A DNA stretch of 64,000 nt from Tritrichomonas musculus (GCA_039105265.1 JAPFFF010000011.1:4836001-4900000), one strand, 5' to 3'; numbered from the stretch's first letter, positions 45,358 to 56,500 are shown. Notes: a model not told the origin generated them from the letters alone. Made by a program: numbers and translations.

Positions 45358-46302
45358 ATGAAAGGTTTCATGAAACCCACTCAGTTTAATTACAAAGAGA
45401 TTTTATTCTCTAGTGGTTCTGATTATGATGATGACCAAATGAGTTTTGCATTTGAATATGAATCATTCAAGCCAACTGTTAATGAAACAACATTTAATAT
45501 TGATGATGAGATGAATAAAGCATATCAACGCAATGAATCAAAAATAAAGAATGAATCAATCAGACCAATCGCAAACGGTATTTATTCATATTACAATTCA
45601 TTGAACATACTCGTTGGTCAGCAAGGTAAAGGAAAGAGTCATATAATGCTACGAGATGTTATTCAAATGTCTCGAATGAAGAACGCTGGCTTTCATTTAA
45701 TTGTTTATGTATCACGAAACGGAACAATCAATGATGCAACATTCGAAAGCCAACGCGAATTGATACAGCTACCAATAAAAACTGTTGCTGACAGCAATGC
45801 TGAAGAATATCTTAAACAGCTTGATTTATATAAAGAATTGTATAACAAATATTCATCAACACCAAAAATAGTAATCGAAGGGACGGAGTCCCCTTTTGCG
45901 AAGCAAAATGAAAAGAAGTTAAACGATATGTTTGAGTTTCTTCATATCAATAAACTAGGTCAACCAAATAAACCACTAAATACTATCATTCTTTGTGAAG
46001 ACTTCTTGAAATCGAAACTAATTAAATCATCCTATTTTATCAATACCATCAGTCAGCTTCGACATAAGAATCTAATCATATTCGTTAACATCCAGTTCTT
46101 CAAAGCTTTAACAACAGAATGGAAAAATAATGCAACATCATTCTTCATCTTTAGTGGTTATTCACGACAGAAACTCGGCTACATATATCAACAAGTTCCA
46201 TTTCCAATAGATTTCGAAGAGCTATGGAATCGATACAGAACAATGAAAGCACATCAATTCGTTTTAATCAATGTTCGAACTAATAACCTTTCATTCATCT
46301 AA
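45358..46302 (+). CDS. ATP: A32/FtsK-HerA type packaging ATPase (314 aa), element C
   Basis: Walker A GQQGKGKSH at residues 87-95 after a beta strand (SLNILV), Walker B TIILCED at about 209-215, and a later SQLRHKNLIIFVN strand with an arginine typical of the sensor region. Length and motif spacing suit the genome-packaging ATPases of Polintons and large DNA viruses. It would pump DNA into the capsid (family knowledge). An in-frame segment IEGTESPFAKQ near residue 173 corresponds to a short palindromic DNA sequence (GGGACGGAGTCCC). This is the only ATPase gene in the window. Confidence 0.88.
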   Translation: MKGFMKPTQFNYKEILFSSGSDYDDDQMSFAFEYESFKPTVNETTFNIDDEMNKAYQRNESKIKNESIRPIANGIYSYYNSLNILVGQQGKGKSHIMLRDVIQMSRMKNAGFHLIVYVSRNGTINDATFESQRELIQLPIKTVADSNAEEYLKQLDLYKELYNKYSSTPKIVIEGTESPFAKQNEKKLNDMFEFLHINKLGQPNKPLNTIILCEDFLKSKLIKSSYFINTISQLRHKNLIIFVNIQFFKALTTEWKNNATSFFIFSGYSRQKLGYIYQQVPFPIDFEELWNRYRTMKAHQFVLINVRTNNLSFI

Positions 46303-46755
46303 TACAATTTGTTGTTGAACACCAACAAACAGCTGTGGTGTATTGATATTATATTTTTGTCTCATTTGTTCAATCAATTCCTTTGTTTTCTTATCTGTTG
46401 CTTTCCTTATGCTGTAATTATAATACTTATATTCTTTGAATGATTGTTCTTCACTTGAACCTTCAACGAAGAATTCAATGGATGTTGTTGATATTCTTCT
46501 TCTAACATTTGATGTAAGTGTTATGTATTCAAGACCGAGTTCAACAATCTTATCATGATAGAATCGTTTGAATTCATTCTCTTTGTTCTTCAATGATATG
46601 TACATCACTTTAGCTTTATATGTAGCCTTTCCACTTGGTATTGGATATCTATCACACAATATTGAGAAATCACATTGTTTAAACTTCTCTGTTTCATCCA
46701 GCATATCAATCAATGAATTGATGTAATCATAAACCTTTGGTGTTGACATTTTCAT
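46291..46755 (-). CDS. 154-aa protein, element C
   Basis: Starts MKMSTPKVYDYINSLIDMLD. Mixed alpha/beta with RRRISTTSIEFFVEGSSEEQ in the middle. Overlaps the ATPase 3' end by 12 bp, convergent. Read on the minus strand it has TTTATTTTTATTTTTAATTA before the start, a typical context. Function unknown; I looked for cysteine protease residues and saw no convincing triad. Confidence 0.62.
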   Translation of the reverse strand: MKMSTPKVYDYINSLIDMLDETEKFKQCDFSILCDRYPIPSGKATYKAKVMYISLKNKENEFKRFYHDKIVELGLEYITLTSNVRRRISTTSIEFFVEGSSEEQSFKEYKYYNYSIRKATDKKTKELIEQMRQKYNINTPQLFVGVQQQIVLDE

Positions 46756-46794
46756 TTAATTAAAAATAAAAATAAATTTAATGATATGTATCAT

Positions 46795-47008
46795 ATGAAA
46801 CAATTAGTATCACATGAGGAAATAGGTATCACATGAGATAAAAGGTATCACATGAGGAAAAAGGTAGCTTATGAGGAAAAAGGTAGCTTATGAGGAAAAA
46901 GGTAGCTTATGAGGAAAAAGGTAGCTTATGAGGAAAAAGGTAGCTTATGAGGAAAAAGGTAGCTTATGAGGAAAAAGGTATCACACTAAATAAAAGGTAT
47001 CACATGAG
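46795..47008 (+). repeat. 19-bp tandem repeat array 1
   Basis: About ten units of the type GGTAGCTTATGAGGAAAAA (19 bp), with flanking variants GGTATCACATGAGGAAAAA. Located just inside the right terminal repeat of C. No gene. Confidence 0.9.
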
Positions 47009-47024
47009 TCATCAACAAGATATT

Positions 47025-47795
47025 CAACAATAACAACAAGATTTTCAACAACAACATGGTTCTTCAACAACAAGATTTTTCAACAACAACATGGTTCTTC
47101 AACAACAAGATTTTTCAACAACAACATGGTTCTTCAACAACAACAAGATTTTTCAACAACAACAACAAGATTTTTCAACAACAACAACAAGGTTTTTCAA
47201 CAACAACAACAAGATTTTTCAACAACAAGATTTTTCAACAACAACATGGTTCTTCAACAACAACAAGGTTTTTCAACAACAACATGGTTCTTCAACAACA
47301 AGATTTTTCAACAACAACATGGTTCTTCAACAACAACAAGATTTTTCAACAACAACAACAAGATTTTTCAACAACAACATGGTTCTTCAACAACAAGATT
47401 TTTCAACAACAACATGGTTCTTCAACAACAACAAGATTTTTCAACAACAACAACAAGATTTTTCAACAACAACATCAAGGTTTTTCAACAACATCAAGGT
47501 TTTTCAACAACAACAAGGTTCTTCAACAACAACATGGTTCTTCAACAACAACATGGTTCTTCAACAACAACATGGTTCTTCAACAACAACATGGTTTTTC
47601 AACAACAACAAGGTTCTTCAACAACAACATGGTTCTTCAACAACAACATGGTTCTTCAACAACAACATGGTTCTTCAACAACAACATGGTTCTTCAACAA
47701 CAACATGGTTCTTCAACAACAACATGGTTCTTCAACAACAACAAGGTTTTTCAACAACAACATGGTTCTTCAACAACAACATGGTTCTTTATAAA
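47025..47795 (+). repeat. 19-bp tandem repeat array 2 (CAACAA-rich)
   Basis: Dozens of units of the type TTCTTCAACAACAACATGG (19 bp), with 17-, 20- and 22-bp variants that replace CATGG by AAGAT or AAGGT. All three forward frames are open because the unit holds no stop in any frame. Minisatellite of element C; no gene claimed. Confidence 0.9.
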
Positions 47796-48068
47796 TAAAA
47801 TTTTTTTTCCTAACCAGCTAGCTTTTCAGGCGTTCGACAACGTTTCTGATGACCTTTAGCATTCTCATTGACTACCAGAACTGGCTACGTTCCAGCTTGT
47901 CTCGATGTCGTTTCGGTCTCGCCCCGATTTCAGAATTAAATAATAATAATATTTTTTATCTTTGCTATATACAAATATTTTTTAAAAATAATTTTTTATT
48001 TTCGCAAATTCTAAAAACAATATAAAACAAGTATAAATATATTAGGAATAATAAATAAACACAAACTG
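47796..48068. other. Non-coding stretch with GC-richer island
   Basis: Bases about 47810-47935 are visibly richer in G and C than everything around them (CAGGCGTTCGACAACGTTTC, then CGATGTCGTTTCGGTCTCGC). The rest is AT-rich. No gene seen. The island has no match elsewhere in the window and may be captured host or other-element DNA. Confidence 0.5.
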
Positions 48069-48515
48069 CATCAGCTTGAGAATGAATTAAATGAACTGTC
48101 TAATAAATGAACATCAATTGATGGTAATCATTAAATGAGTTCATATTATTTTTGTTCATTAGTCGTGTTGACGGCGGGCTTTAGCCTGACGGAAACCGAC
48201 TGATATATACTACTAAAACAAGTTCAAAGATGTAAATTCTAAAATGAAGATTCAAAGTGGCGACCGTCAATTTCAAATTTTATCTCACCCCACCAAAAAA
48301 TAAAAAATTTTTGAAAGTTCTATTTTTCGGTATTTTTCGTTGTTGTTATTTTTGGGAGTTTGTCAATTTATTCAAAATTTGTCTATGCCATTTTGTGAAA
48401 GTTTCGAGGGCTAATTTTGAAAAAGTGGCGATTTTTTGAGTCGTGGGGCTGAGGTTTGGGGTCTGTAAACCCTATGACAAGGGGGTCATTTTATCTCACC
48501 CCACCAAATCAACAT
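48069..48515 (-). repeat. Right terminal inverted repeat of element C
   Basis: Inverse of 26856-27301, with a one-base length difference. Includes the internal ACTACT terminus ending at 48214 and part of the 75-aa gene tail. It is followed by ACATATACTACT, ending at 48527. Confidence 0.9.
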
Positions 48516-48527
48516 ACATATACTACT

Positions 48528-49471
48528 AAGGTACAACATTAACGACTAGACCTGCATGGATGTTATATTTAATTGGTGATGGAATTTATAGTCCGTCATA
48601 CATATTTATACGAAAGATACTACCAGGATTTCAAGAACCTGTATTTGTATTATTAAATGATAACACACCTAAAGATATAACAAATTATTATGTAGAATAT
48701 GATGGTGAAGCTTATTTTAATAGAGTAAATTTCGCTTTTACTTATGAGGTATTCATGAATGCATTTAATAATATAATTACTGCAGCTGATACAGGTTATA
48801 ATCCTAATGCAAATAAAACATATATATCATTCACCGTTTATGATAATCCAAACTTAATACCGATAATTGATTTCTATGATAACACAGAACCAGGTTCTGA
48901 CACCAATGATATTAGAATACAAACAATGAACGATTTAAATCAAAATACGAATTATAAACCGAAGAAACCTGCACATTTAGGTTTTCGAAATGATACTATA
49001 TTCACTGAATATCCTATATTCAAACCAAATATAAAACCCGATAACGAAACAACAACAAATGAAACAACAGAAAATATTAAATCATTAACTCCCAATCCAC
49101 CAAGAAAGCATAAATCAAAAGAAAATGATAACAAAGTTCATTTTTCAGCATCAGCCATAAGTACAAAACCAAATTATCCAACAAGCTATGAACCTATGGA
49201 AATTGAAGACGATTGGCATGTAAGAAATCAAAATCAATCACAAGGCTTTTATTTTGAAACACCAAATCCTAATAAGACATCAAATTATTCTGAACGACAA
49301 CAAAACATAAATAATGATACTTTTGAAGACTTGTCAACTTCACTTGATAATCAGCAAGACCAGAAGAAACAACCACAATCAACAAAACGTTATAGTTTTA
49401 GAATCGTTTCAGACCCAAATGACAAAAATAATAATAATAATAACAATAATGGAGGTTTTGATTTAAATTAA
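48528..49471 (+). pseudogene. 372-aa-type gene, 3' part (element B)
   Basis: Matches the C gene at 31974-33092 nearly base for base, including the asparagine-rich end. Interrupted by element C on its left. Confidence 0.8.
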
Positions 49472-50852
49472 TTATTCATTATTCATTCTTTGATGTAATG
49501 GTTTAAGATTAACAGCAAAATTATCATATTTATTTTTGTTCTGCAATTTACTTTCTTTGAGTTGTGCTTTGAATGCTGTGTATCCACAATTTGGATATAT
49601 ATCTCTTTCTATTGCTGCGGTGATTCGTTTAATGAAATTATCTTTAACGTTCTTAATATCTTCTGGCGATGCTTCTTTAATTCCTTCTGCATTTCGTTTC
49701 AACCTGTTATATCCTTCTTGCTTACTTACATCAACATTGAAACCAACACCAAAGACAACAAAATCAATGTAATGCATTAATTCAGTAAATTGTTTACCCC
49801 AATTACTTGGTTCAGTCTTTAATTCTCCTGATGTGATATCAATAGCTTTATCAATAATCTTCTCAACATATGATTGAACATTCTTTCCTAATACTGAAAC
49901 ATATTCTTTATTGTTCTGTTGTTTCCAATATGACCATTGTTCATATGTTAATATCTTTCCATTGAACTTATTGTCTTGAATGATTTCTTTGAAAGGAGCA
50001 TCAAAGAGATAAGCAAATAACATATTTGATACAGCAAGGTAATTGATGAGTTTCTTCAAAGGAGATAATACAAAGAATTGTTCGTCATTCCAATACACTT
50101 TCCAGACTTTAGAAAAGATTGATGACCAATAAGAACTTGGTGTAATACGTTTGCTGACTCTTGCTTTTCCCAGACCCATAGGACCGTAATAATTTTCTAG
50201 CTCTTGCATTTCTTTTCCCTTTGTTAATTTGTATTGACCAGCATCCCAATCAATTTTCTTGATATCTTTATCAAATAATGATTGAATCCATTTATTGAAC
50301 GGCATTTCTTTTCTTTCTTGTTTTGTTTTAATAACAGATTTCCAAACTTTCTTGTAAGGAGAAGCAAATACAAGCTTGTATCCGTTAATGATTGAAGGAT
50401 TACCGTTCCTATCAATTAAAACAACATCATCAACTTTATCACCGTTCAAGTCTGTTATTGAGTTTCCTAACGGGTCTTTGGCATTTTCTGGTAATAAACG
50501 ATATCTTGGTTTACCGTCTTTATCAACTGAATTCTTACAGTATTCAATAGCTGTATCACGACAAGCTGCATTCGGAATGTATTTGATTCTGAAGTTTCCG
50601 TTAATAATCATATCAATAAATTTATCTCTGTAATAGGATATATTACCACCAACCCGAGGTATTTCAAGCTTGTCAAATGAATCCTTTAATGTTGAGTTAA
50701 CAAGAGGCATATCTTTTTTATCACGACGTCCGCGAGTATTCTTTGAGGGTTGCTTTGCATTTCTTATTAATTCATCAAGTATTTCATCATCTGCTTTGTT
50801 ATCTTCTGCATATCCTTTGTATTTCCTTGTTTTGACATTGTTTAGTTTCTAA
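49472..50852 (-). pseudogene. 764-aa-type gene, broken copy (element B)
   Basis: Same C-terminal half as 33093-35387 (IINGNFRIKYIP, DLNGDKVDDVVL, WSSIFSKVWKVYW). Broken copy. Convergent with the 372-aa-type gene and divergent from the fiber gene, as in C. Confidence 0.78.
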
Positions 50853-50860
50853 TAAATTGA

Positions 50861-52879
50861 ATGTTTACGATTGAGCAGAGCGGACACATAACAAAAACAA
50901 ATACTATTGACGGATTGATTAACGAATACATTAAAAGATATGTCGATAATTATGTTATCAAAGGCGATTCATCGAACGGAAACGTAGGGATTTCAAACGG
51001 AAATGGAATCACTAAGGAACAATTGAATGAAGCTGTTAACGGATTGCGTGATTATGTTATCAACAATTATGCTTTATCAACTGATATTCCTGATGACTTG
51101 ATTAATGAAGAATCATTGACGACAAAAATAAATGAAGCATTAAAAGGATATGCATTGAAGACAGATATACCAGAACCAGTTGACTTGACACCGTATTATA
51201 CAAGCGCACAAGCTGATGAGAAGTTTGTTGATGAGGATGAATTGGCTTATGAATTAGATAAGTATGAAACGAAAACAGTTGCAGAAGGTAAATATGCTTT
51301 GAAAAGTGAATGTGATAATAATCTTGGTGAATATCGAAAGAAAAACGATTTGACATATTCTGCAAAATATATTCCATTAACAGTTGAATATAAAGATGAA
51401 ATCATTGATTCTGGTGATATAGAAGCTAAACAAACCGCTCATATTGAATTCTGTGAAGGTAGTAAATTGGTTGGTAAGATGCTTTCACAAGCTAATTTAC
51501 CTGAAGTAATTCAAGATATTGATATCATATTCAAAACCGATGAAATCAATAAGAGCATTGATTCCGTTGATTATCCAGGTAATTATAATTGGCACATAAT
51601 GTATCTCAGTAGAGAACCAGATGTCGTGATTGCTTGGGATGATATCAATGGAATTCTTTACGGTGTGCATTCTGGAATTCCCGCTATTGGTTCTGTAATC
51701 ATTGACTCTGCATTTAAAGTTATTCCTGAAGATAAACTATTACTTCATAAAGATTTAAATGAATATATTCTCAAAAATAGTGAGTTGCAATTGAACCCAA
51801 AGGAACAATTACCAGAAGAAGTCATTCAGAAAATGATGGATAATGATGATAAACCATTATCAGCTAAAGCATCAATGTTTTTAACAAATATTATGGCTAA
51901 TGAAGCTCTTCAGGTATCTTTGGATTCTTGTGATGAACGATGTGTTTTAAAAGAAGGTGATTCAACTATTACAGGTACATTGTCAATATTAGCTGAAAAT
52001 ACTACAGATTCAACATTTACAAATTCATTAATATTTGGTAGAAGTTCAACTGAAAATGAAGCTGCAACATTAAGCTTTTTCGATAATTCAGGAGCTTTAG
52101 GAGTTGTTGGTAATGAAAATCTTATAAACTGGAATACAACAAATACAACTTTTTATAATAATATTGTATTATTTTATAGTAAATTAGAAATAGGAAGTAA
52201 AGAACCTAATGGATTACTTGTTTATCAAGAAAATCCAAATTTATGTGAATCAAATATAGTTATTGGTCTTAATTCAGCAAAATGTGCAAAAATACAATAT
52301 TATAATCAAGGTAATTCAGCTTATTATAGAATATTATTTGATAATTCAAATATATTTTCTTATGAAGTTTCTACAACAGGAAGAAGTACAATAATTGGTT
52401 CTAATTTACATGTTAATGGTAAAATTACATCAAACGGTTCAAATACAATCACTCATTACTCACCGATTGAATCATCAATGAACTCTGTTAGTGATTTCGT
52501 TATAGGTTCTCCTGTGTATATGACAGGTAAGGTTTACAAACATGTCGGTGATGAATGGATACCTTCAACAGCTGATGATACAACTGATTGTATTTGTAGT
52601 GTCAAGACATCAGGAACATGGAAAGAATATGTCGGTATATGTGTCAGAATCGATGACAAAAATAAATGTATCACATTTAGTTCACATGGTGATTATATGG
52701 TTCGCGTTAATGATTCATCATGTTATTCAATCGGTGATGAGGTGTTTATCGATAATGAAGACAATAAGCTGAAAGTTCTTTCAGGAGAGACAGCAATAAC
52801 ATCAAAAATAAAACGTATGACTGTTGGAATCATTACAAGTATCATTGATGAAAGAACATTAGCTGTATTCAAAGAGTAA
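50861..52879 (+). CDS. Phage-tail-fiber-like protein (672 aa), element B
   Basis: The first ~95 residues and the last ~145 residues match the C fiber closely. The middle is different and shorter, with YALKTDIPEPVDLTPYYTSA once and unrelated beta-rich domains, including a region (~360-520) rich in polar and aromatic residues (GRSSTENEAATLSFFDNSG). A C-terminal THYSPIESSMNSVSDFVIGS domain follows. Particle fiber or spike is inferred. Conserved ends with swapped centre suggest domain exchange. Confidence 0.73.
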   Translation: MFTIEQSGHITKTNTIDGLINEYIKRYVDNYVIKGDSSNGNVGISNGNGITKEQLNEAVNGLRDYVINNYALSTDIPDDLINEESLTTKINEALKGYALKTDIPEPVDLTPYYTSAQADEKFVDEDELAYELDKYETKTVAEGKYALKSECDNNLGEYRKKNDLTYSAKYIPLTVEYKDEIIDSGDIEAKQTAHIEFCEGSKLVGKMLSQANLPEVIQDIDIIFKTDEINKSIDSVDYPGNYNWHIMYLSREPDVVIAWDDINGILYGVHSGIPAIGSVIIDSAFKVIPEDKLLLHKDLNEYILKNSELQLNPKEQLPEEVIQKMMDNDDKPLSAKASMFLTNIMANEALQVSLDSCDERCVLKEGDSTITGTLSILAENTTDSTFTNSLIFGRSSTENEAATLSFFDNSGALGVVGNENLINWNTTNTTFYNNIVLFYSKLEIGSKEPNGLLVYQENPNLCESNIVIGLNSAKCAKIQYYNQGNSAYYRILFDNSNIFSYEVSTTGRSTIIGSNLHVNGKITSNGSNTITHYSPIESSMNSVSDFVIGSPVYMTGKVYKHVGDEWIPSTADDTTDCICSVKTSGTWKEYVGICVRIDDKNKCITFSSHGDYMVRVNDSSCYSIGDEVFIDNEDNKLKVLSGETAITSKIKRMTVGIITSIIDERTLAVFKE

Positions 52880-52880
52880 A

Positions 52881-53519
52881 TTAAATCAAATCATGTTGAT
52901 GTTTGAATCTATTAATATATACGCTAACTTTTTGATTATTTATATCGTTCATTGAAATAAATTCATTGCCTGATTTATTTGTATTGATATGAAGAATTTT
53001 ATAAATATTATCAGTAATCTTTGCATAAAAAATGTCTTCATTATTAGTATCATCATGGTAATAATAATACGTGTTTTCTTCAAATTCTTTCCTTTCTGTC
53101 TTTGTTTCATAGAAATCAATAACAATTGCATCATCAGGTATGTCATCAATGAATTCATATTGAATACCTTTATAATTTGATTTATTTTTATTATTCTCTG
53201 AACTTGATACAAATCGTAAATTATCAAGATGATAATCAGTTTTGATTCTATTCTTATGGTCGACTTGTGGTAGATTATTAGGGTTTTCAATAAATTGCTT
53301 TGCTACAAGAATATGTTTATAATATATTTTGTTATTTAGGTTTACACACGGATAAACATTTTGTCTGTATTCACCTTCAGCTATTATTTTTCCTGTTTTC
53401 TTATTCTTGATGTTATAAGGGAAAGTTGTTTGAATTTCATAATCACTTTCAAAACCTTTCAAAGGTTCAAATTCAGCTTCAGCATTTTCAATTTGTGTTT
53501 GTTCAGTTGGTTGACTCAT
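52881..53519 (-). CDS. NUMOD4/HNH endonuclease-like protein (212 aa), element B
   Basis: Protein identical to that at 38578-39216. NUMOD4 segment, HNH core (VDHKNRIKTDYHLDNLRFVS) and extension. Same place between fiber and PolB. Confidence 0.85.
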   Translation of the reverse strand: MSQPTEQTQIENAEAEFEPLKGFESDYEIQTTFPYNIKNKKTGKIIAEGEYRQNVYPCVNLNNKIYYKHILVAKQFIENPNNLPQVDHKNRIKTDYHLDNLRFVSSSENNKNKSNYKGIQYEFIDDIPDDAIVIDFYETKTERKEFEENTYYYYHDDTNNEDIFYAKITDNIYKILHINTNKSGNEFISMNDINNQKVSVYINRFKHQHDLI

Positions 53520-53573
53520 TTATAACAAAAATAAAAAATTGATTTTTTAAAATAAAATCATTAAATTAATTGT

Positions 53574-56500
53574 TTAATGATTCTCAATGAAATAATCCTT
53601 TGCAGTGAAACCATTGACATAAGGACAACAACAATGATTCGATAAAACCAACATTTTTGAATGTGCTGCTGTTAATGCATTTTTGATTACAGTTATTTTA
53701 CTCATCAGTTGTGAATTCATTTGAAGGTTTATATTTTTGCCTTTCATTATTGATTGCTTATCAATGACATTTTTGTAATCACTTGATTTGATGTTGTTCT
53801 TCTTCAATGATATGCCTTTGAGCTTTAATGAAATTGTTTTGTCATCTGACCAAATCGTATAACACTTGGCACATAAAGCAACTTGATTTGCTCCAAACTT
53901 TTCTACACAGCATCCGAGAATCTTTTTCTCATCATATACATCATTGATTGCAGGATTTGGCATAAAGCTATAAATGTGTTTATCATAAAATGATTTGTCT
54001 TTGATGACGTAATCAAACAACTGGTCAATCGGTTTATTCATATCACCAGCTATAGACATGTACAGACTGTCTGTATCGACCGAGTTAAAATGAATTTTAT
54101 TCATGTCAATGCATTTGTATAGAAAGTCATAAAGAAAAGTCAAATACCAGTATTTCGCGTTATCTAATGTCCAAAATGATTCCTGAAGACATGTATTACA
54201 TTTGAATGAATGAGGTTGTGATTGTATCAAATAACAATCATTTGACAATTTACATCCATTGCGATAAGTATCGGATGCTATCAATTGAAAGGCTTTATTT
54301 TTATCAACAATTCTGACTTTATTAAAGTTCTCTGAATTCATTCCGTCATATCCGTAAGATCCGTTCATGCTAATTTTATAAAACTTTTCATTTCCGTGTG
54401 CCTTTCCCGACAATATATCCTGACGCTTCTTCATAAACTCACAAACAAATTGATTGAATCCGTCATGTGCCTCGTATAAACTCAAGCTCTTAATGTCATC
54501 AATGATAAGTCCGTGGTCAATTAAAAACCATAAAAGGTAATTCGAGAACGTCATAAACGTGTTGCATGTATCAAGCAACATTGTCAGCTTTCTTGTTTCT
54601 TTATCTGCTGAATTCAGTTTATTGTCTTTCATGTATTTGTACATATAACTTCCGATTGTTTGTTCATCATTCATTATATTGATATTTCTAAACACAGGAG
54701 GAAAGTTAATCAAATCATTAATTTTATTCTTCGGGCATCTCAATTTGACTTCAGCTTTGAATATAAACTCAGGGTTTGCATCAAATCGCTTCTTTGATTG
54801 AATGATATTCATTGCAGCATTGAACACCTTTTCATTCTTGTTTCCTTGTTCATCATAAACATCAAAGCGTTTTATAAATGAACCAGGCATGTACATGATT
54901 CCTCCGTGATAAGGATTGAATGAATGTTTTACTGAACTGAATGATGAAGGATACAATGAATTGAAATCAATACCAGCAACGTGTGAGACTATGTTTGAAG
55001 TGTCATAGCTAATGATTCTGTCATTAACGGCATCATATTTGAGTTTATTGATTAATGTTTGACCTCTAATGTTCACTCGATGAAGTACATTTGATAACCC
55101 TCCCGTTATATTCTCTCTCAAGTTGTAGTATTCTTTTTCATCAGTTATGAGTGTTGGTAAATGATGAAGCTTGCAGAATTTCTTCAATTGTATTTTGGTT
55201 CTTGTTATCTTGTCATCATCTCTTTGTCGTAAACGATTACATTCAGCGCAAGCCAACAAACAGTTATCAATTTGATGTCCTTTGTTGTTATCTATTCGGT
55301 CAAGTGTCGGTTTGTTGGTATGAGTAAAGTGTTCACCACACAAATGACATTTACCTGTTTCATTTGAATTGTACAATTTCATGAAAGCATCAAAATCTTT
55401 TTCACTAACACATTTTGATATATCTCGCTGATTTTGATTGGCTTGAAGCGCTGAATCGCCTTTTTGCGAGCAAAAATTATATTTCATGTCTTGCTTTCTA
55501 TAGTTATCACATTTATTTAACCACCATTTGATATCAGGCTTAAATGTATTCATCTTGTTTATGATTTCATAATCGTTCTTCGGGTTGAAATCTTTATAAG
55601 CAAGAGCATATTTGATACATGAAGCATTCTTCGACAATGAAAGATTACTTATCAAATCAACTTTATATTCAGCATTCATTTGAATAAGGTTGTCAATAGG
55701 ATTAATCATCATTTCAACATCATTGTCATTGTATGACAACAAGTAATCCCAACGTGTTGCAAACCTCTTTGAATCAATCAAATACTCTTCATAATCGGCT
55801 TTCGTTAATGGGTTCTTTTGATTGAGATAACTGTAGAAGTCCTCATATTTGAATGGTTCACTCTTTGATAACACTTCATTATAATTTTCATTGTTGATTG
55901 CTTCATAAGGAAATACACCTTTCGAACTGTTAGATATACCACCAAAATCAATGCCAAACTGTTTGAGTGTTCCTCCAGCAACAAATGCTTGTGCATCAAT
56001 GAATCGTAATCGAATAGGATACTTTGATGATTTCAATATGAATTGTTTCAGTGATGAAGCAGTTCCAATCATTCCACTATCGATAGACCAATGATTTTTA
56101 ATCAATTGCTCTTTGAATAAGTTTGAATCAAATCGTGATGAGTTAAAACCGAACACTGTTATCGTTTTCAATGATGAATCTATTTTATTGAGTTCTTCTT
56201 CCGATTTATCTTTAATGAATGATTTTAAATGATTCAACTTATCAACATACACATCACAGCCAACAACAAATAACCAGTCAATCCATTTGGCAATGAATTC
56301 ATTTGTTCCTATGTCAAAGTTCTTTGTTATCAAACCTTTATCAAGTTTCACACATGATGAAACACTCAAAGGAATCAATCGAGAATTGATAACTGATTTA
56401 TCACTGACTTTCTTTTCAATCTTTTGCTCCATTGTTTCAAAATCATAAGTGATATAATGAATTGTTGGCTTCCATTCAAGTTCATATGAAAGACAATATA

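Larger units (their letters stand above)
26856..48527 (+). mobile_element. Maverick/Polinton element C, nested and apparently whole
   Basis: About 21.7 kb, bounded by inverted repeats of about 446 bp (26856-27301 and 48069-48515) that differ by very few bases; the right side ends ...TATACTACT at 48527. It carries capsid, pVI-like, integrase, penton-candidate, 764-aa, fiber-like, HNH, PolB, packaging ATPase and several small genes, all open over their expected lengths. It looks whole. The near-identical ends suggest a recent insertion. It lies inside element B, whose related sequences flank it. I see no clear 6-bp target duplication, so simple insertion is not proven. Confidence 0.85.

Noticed and set aside
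46795-47008. CRISPR-like array
   Set aside because: Units are directly contiguous, 19 bp, without spacers, and the setting is eukaryotic.
47056-47859. Three long overlapping forward reading frames rich in Gln, Asn, Ser and Thr
   Set aside because: They are the three frames of a 19-bp tandem repeat without stop codons; no start context and no domain.
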